DNA of 51,502 bases from an uncultured Acidobacteriota bacterium (GTDB taxonomy: Bacteria; Acidobacteriota; Terriglobia; Bryobacterales; Bryobacteraceae): NCBI GenBank assembly GCA_902825945.1, contig CADECY010000035.1, positions 1 to 51,502 of the forward strand. The letters run 5' to 3'. A program made the position numbers and the translations under genes. Of this stretch, positions 50,866-51,502 are shown piece by piece. The first letter of the stretch is position 1. Every line of letters starts with the position of its first letter. Below the pieces are notes generated by a model. That model saw only the letters and a list, made by a program, of their open reading frames with translations, ran no database searches and was not told the DNA's origin.

Positions 50866-51502
50866 TCAGTTCTTCTTGCAGTCGCCCGAGCAAACGGTCT
50901 CGGAGACTTTCGTAAGTGGGCCCAGTTTGCCCGAATCGAGTTGCGGGCGCCGCACGCTCAGGATCTCGACCTGTTGCCCGTTGGCGGATTTCCGTTCGAT
51001 CACCTGCTGCTCGCGCAGCGCCGGTCCACCCGCGGCGGCGCGCCCCGGCTGGGCGTTCCCGTAGAGGTCCACCACTTCGACCTCGGACCCGTCCGCGGCC
51101 TTCTTCACCGTCGAGACCTTCTGGGTCGCCAGTTCCATGTTGCCGGTCGAATTGGTGCTGTAAACGGCGGTTGCGGTCGTGGTCTGCCCGTTGGCGGCCT
51201 TCACCTGCTCGATTTCGCGCTGCGCCACACCGAACTCGCCGCCGGACGTGCGCCGGTAGACCGTCACATCCTTTTGCCGGTCACCCTCGGGACCCTGCGA
51301 TACAGTGACGCGCTTTTCATCGGCTTGGAGACCGCCGTTTAGCGAAGGACGCTCGACCAGCGCATCGACACGTTCGACGCCGCCCGGCTTGGTGACCTGC
51401 TCGGTTTCGCGCTGCCGCAGCGAGAACCGGCCGTTAACGTCGGTTTCGTAAGCGGTGGTTCGCCGGGTTTCGCTTCCGTCCGGATTCTTGCGAGTTTCGA
51501 AC
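50866..51502 (-). CDS. repeat protein, 5' end beyond the window
   Basis: The frame is open from the window edge to the stop at 50866, at least 211 residues, with no start required inside the window. It is built of imperfect repeats of about 55-60 residues, each with a G-(S/Q)-(E/T/V) turn, a TAY or VY or DLY strand, then a longer charged segment (for example TAYETDVNGRFSLRQRETEQ, VYRRTSGGEFGVAQREIEQV, VYSTNSTGNMELATQKVSTV). It ends with a C-x3-C pair (CSGDC). No family recognised; probably an extracytoplasmic beta-repeat protein. Confidence 0.65.
   Translation of the reverse strand, partial: FETRKNPDGSETRRTTAYETDVNGRFSLRQRETEQVTKPGGVERVDALVERPSLNGGLQADEKRVTVSQGPEGDRQKDVTVYRRTSGGEFGVAQREIEQVKAANGQTTTATAVYSTNSTGNMELATQKVSTVKKAADGSEVEVVDLYGNAQPGRAAAGGPALREQQVIERKSANGQQVEILSVRRPQLDSGKLGPLTKVSETVCSGDCKKN

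Overview
The window looks like a chromosomal segment of a GC-rich Acidobacteriota bacterium, most likely of the Bryobacterales/Solibacter type. This rests on gene content: two Oar-like TonB-dependent receptors with carboxypeptidase-regulatory N-domains, a VWA protein of the type annotated as VWFA-related Acidobacterial, a DUF1800/DUF1501 secreted pair, many Tat-leader enzymes and a PEP-CTERM protein. The lineage is inferred from protein families; there is no rRNA in the window, and I found no tRNA, CRISPR array or intact insertion sequence.

Layout. 1-5400: DUF3237 protein, tandem metallo-beta-lactamase protein, a VapBC-type toxin/antitoxin pair, a PhzF-family enzyme and a DUF1326 protein closed by a strong terminator. 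5426-7590 (minus): a thioredoxin-like/DsbD-N fusion whose CxxC motif is encoded as UGA-x-x-C, with a bacterial SECIS-like hairpin directly after the UGA. It is read here as a selenoprotein, translationally coupled to a DUF362 protein. 7671-8480: cytochrome P460/cupredoxin fusion. 8483-12348 (minus): AI-2E transporter, GNAT, S66 LD-carboxypeptidase and a secreted TIM-barrel isomerase. 12460-17718 (plus): a seven-gene, tightly packed cluster of SPFH-zinc ribbon protein, S-adenosylmethionine decarboxylase, two zinc-ribbon DUF4178 proteins, a tiny membrane protein, a DUF350 protein and a membrane-embedded spermidine synthase. It looks like a polyamine-linked envelope or membrane-stress module.

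17660-25341 (minus): a five-gene overlapping operon of XdhC, MocA-like nucleotidyltransferase, AsmA, TPR protein and a large secreted nuclease. 25385-28856: rpoD and dnaG, the housekeeping macromolecular-synthesis pair, with a secreted heavy-metal-associated domain protein upstream. 29436-34145: small secreted protein, an apparently empty 600-bp stretch, an enolase-superfamily enzyme, a decayed antitoxin, a secreted regulatory-like beta-sandwich protein and a MazF-type toxin module.

34154-43332: divergent outer-membrane receptors; the minus-strand one carries a collagen-like glycine-rich insert and is followed by the VWA protein. 43508-47171: DUF1800 and DUF1501 secreted proteins. 47174-51502: Tat-exported PLP enzyme, an ankyrin remnant, a structured non-coding stretch with a strong minus-strand terminator and spaced direct repeats, an orphan ABC/AAA-type ATPase, a PEP-CTERM protein and the 3' part of a repeat protein cut by the window edge.

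Four-base stop/start overlaps (ATGA or GTGA) occur at nine gene junctions, and GTG starts are common. I used both facts to choose starts.
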